From NCBI RefSeq assembly GCF_023824195.1, contig NZ_CP085442.1, positions 4,688,001 to 4,752,000 on the forward strand: 64,000 nt of DNA. Reading direction: 5' to 3'. Below the pieces are notes generated by a model. That model saw nothing but the letters and a program-made list of their open reading frames with translations, had not been told where the DNA came from and did not search any database. Below, one piece after another: positions 63,965-64,000 of this stretch. Each line of letters begins with the position of its first letter. Within the stretch, counting starts at the first letter, position 1. The stretch comes from Priestia megaterium. GTDB taxonomy: Bacteria > Bacillota > Bacilli > Bacillales > Bacillaceae_H. The position numbers and the translations under genes were made by a program.

Positions 63965-64000
63965 TTATTGCGCTTTCATCCACTTCGTTAACTTCTTCAC
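63965..64000 (-). CDS. C-terminal tail of next gene (probably ytmA), partial
   Basis: Minus strand, eleven codons then TAA (63965-63967), encoding ...VKKLTKWMKAQ. By B. subtilis synteny the gene after ytmB is ytmA, an S9-type alpha/beta-hydrolase. Too short to identify by sequence. Confidence 0.4.
   Translation of the reverse strand: MKKLTKWMKAQ

Overview
The window comes from a low-GC, spore-forming Bacillaceae chromosome, almost certainly Priestia (Bacillus) megaterium. The CcpA protein (332 aa from its GTG start) agrees with the B. megaterium sequence as I remember it. An alpha/beta-type SASP, Cse60 and RefZ are present. The gene order follows the B. subtilis sspA-thiI-ezrA-hisJ-rpsD-tyrS-acsA-acuABC-ccpA-murC-ytp/yto/ytn-leuS-ytqAB-metK-pckA segment closely. 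I found no rRNA, tRNA, CRISPR, prophage, IS element or recognisable defence system. This is core chromosome, so the interest lies in regulatory sites, small genes and intergenic repeats.

Region by region. 1-5.1 kb: partial amidohydrolase, sspA, the thiI-nifZ pair for tRNA sulfur transfer, and ezrA. 5.2-8.5 kb: hisJ converging on refZ, a free methionine-R-sulfoxide reductase, and rpsD with a long leader. 8.5-14.7 kb: tyrS behind a T-box, then acsA divergent from acuABC around a cre site (acetate activation and its acetylation switch). 14.7-18.8 kb: ccpA-motP-motS and the bifunctional aroA. 18.8-24.4 kb: a copy of an intergenic repeat, brxC (ytxJ), ytxGH behind a sigma-B promoter, an M29 aminopeptidase, murC and an unrecognised gene. 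24.7-31.9 kb: sftA, ytpR-ytpQ-ytpP, a DUF84 NTPase and an M42 aminopeptidase. 32-46.7 kb: ytzB, ytnP, trmB, ytzH, ytmP, pullulanase, a NERD-like protein, thpR, a cysteine synthase homologue, pepV, a DeoR-type HTH, an RsuA-type pseudouridine synthase, ytgP, ytfP and an untracked cse60 gene. 46.9-50.4 kb: a rhodanese, a strikingly structured 300-bp spacer, and leuS behind a Leu T-box. 50.5-54.1 kb: a second, composite copy of the intergenic repeat, a GntP permease with a cre, an MFS transporter and two small genes. 54.2-64 kb: ytqA-ytqB (tRNA wobble-uridine modification), ytpB-ytpA (C35 terpene and lysophospholipid), ytoA, a PAP2-glycosyltransferase pair, metK behind a SAM-I riboswitch, pckA with a CcpN-type operator, ytmB and the tail of the next gene.

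Several genes belong together functionally. Carbon flow is one theme: CcpA is encoded here, and its likely targets acs/acu, the GntP permease and perhaps pullulanase lie in the same window, with pckA behind a CcpN-like site. tRNA metabolism is another: NifZ-ThiI, TyrS, LeuS, TrmB, YtqA-YtqB, YtpR and ThpR. Division and envelope form a third: EzrA, RefZ, MurC, SftA and YtgP. At least nine genes start at GTG or TTG, and these starts were chosen from Shine-Dalgarno spacing and from remembered B. subtilis N-termini. Family names, homologue lengths and consensus sequences are from memory; no search was run.
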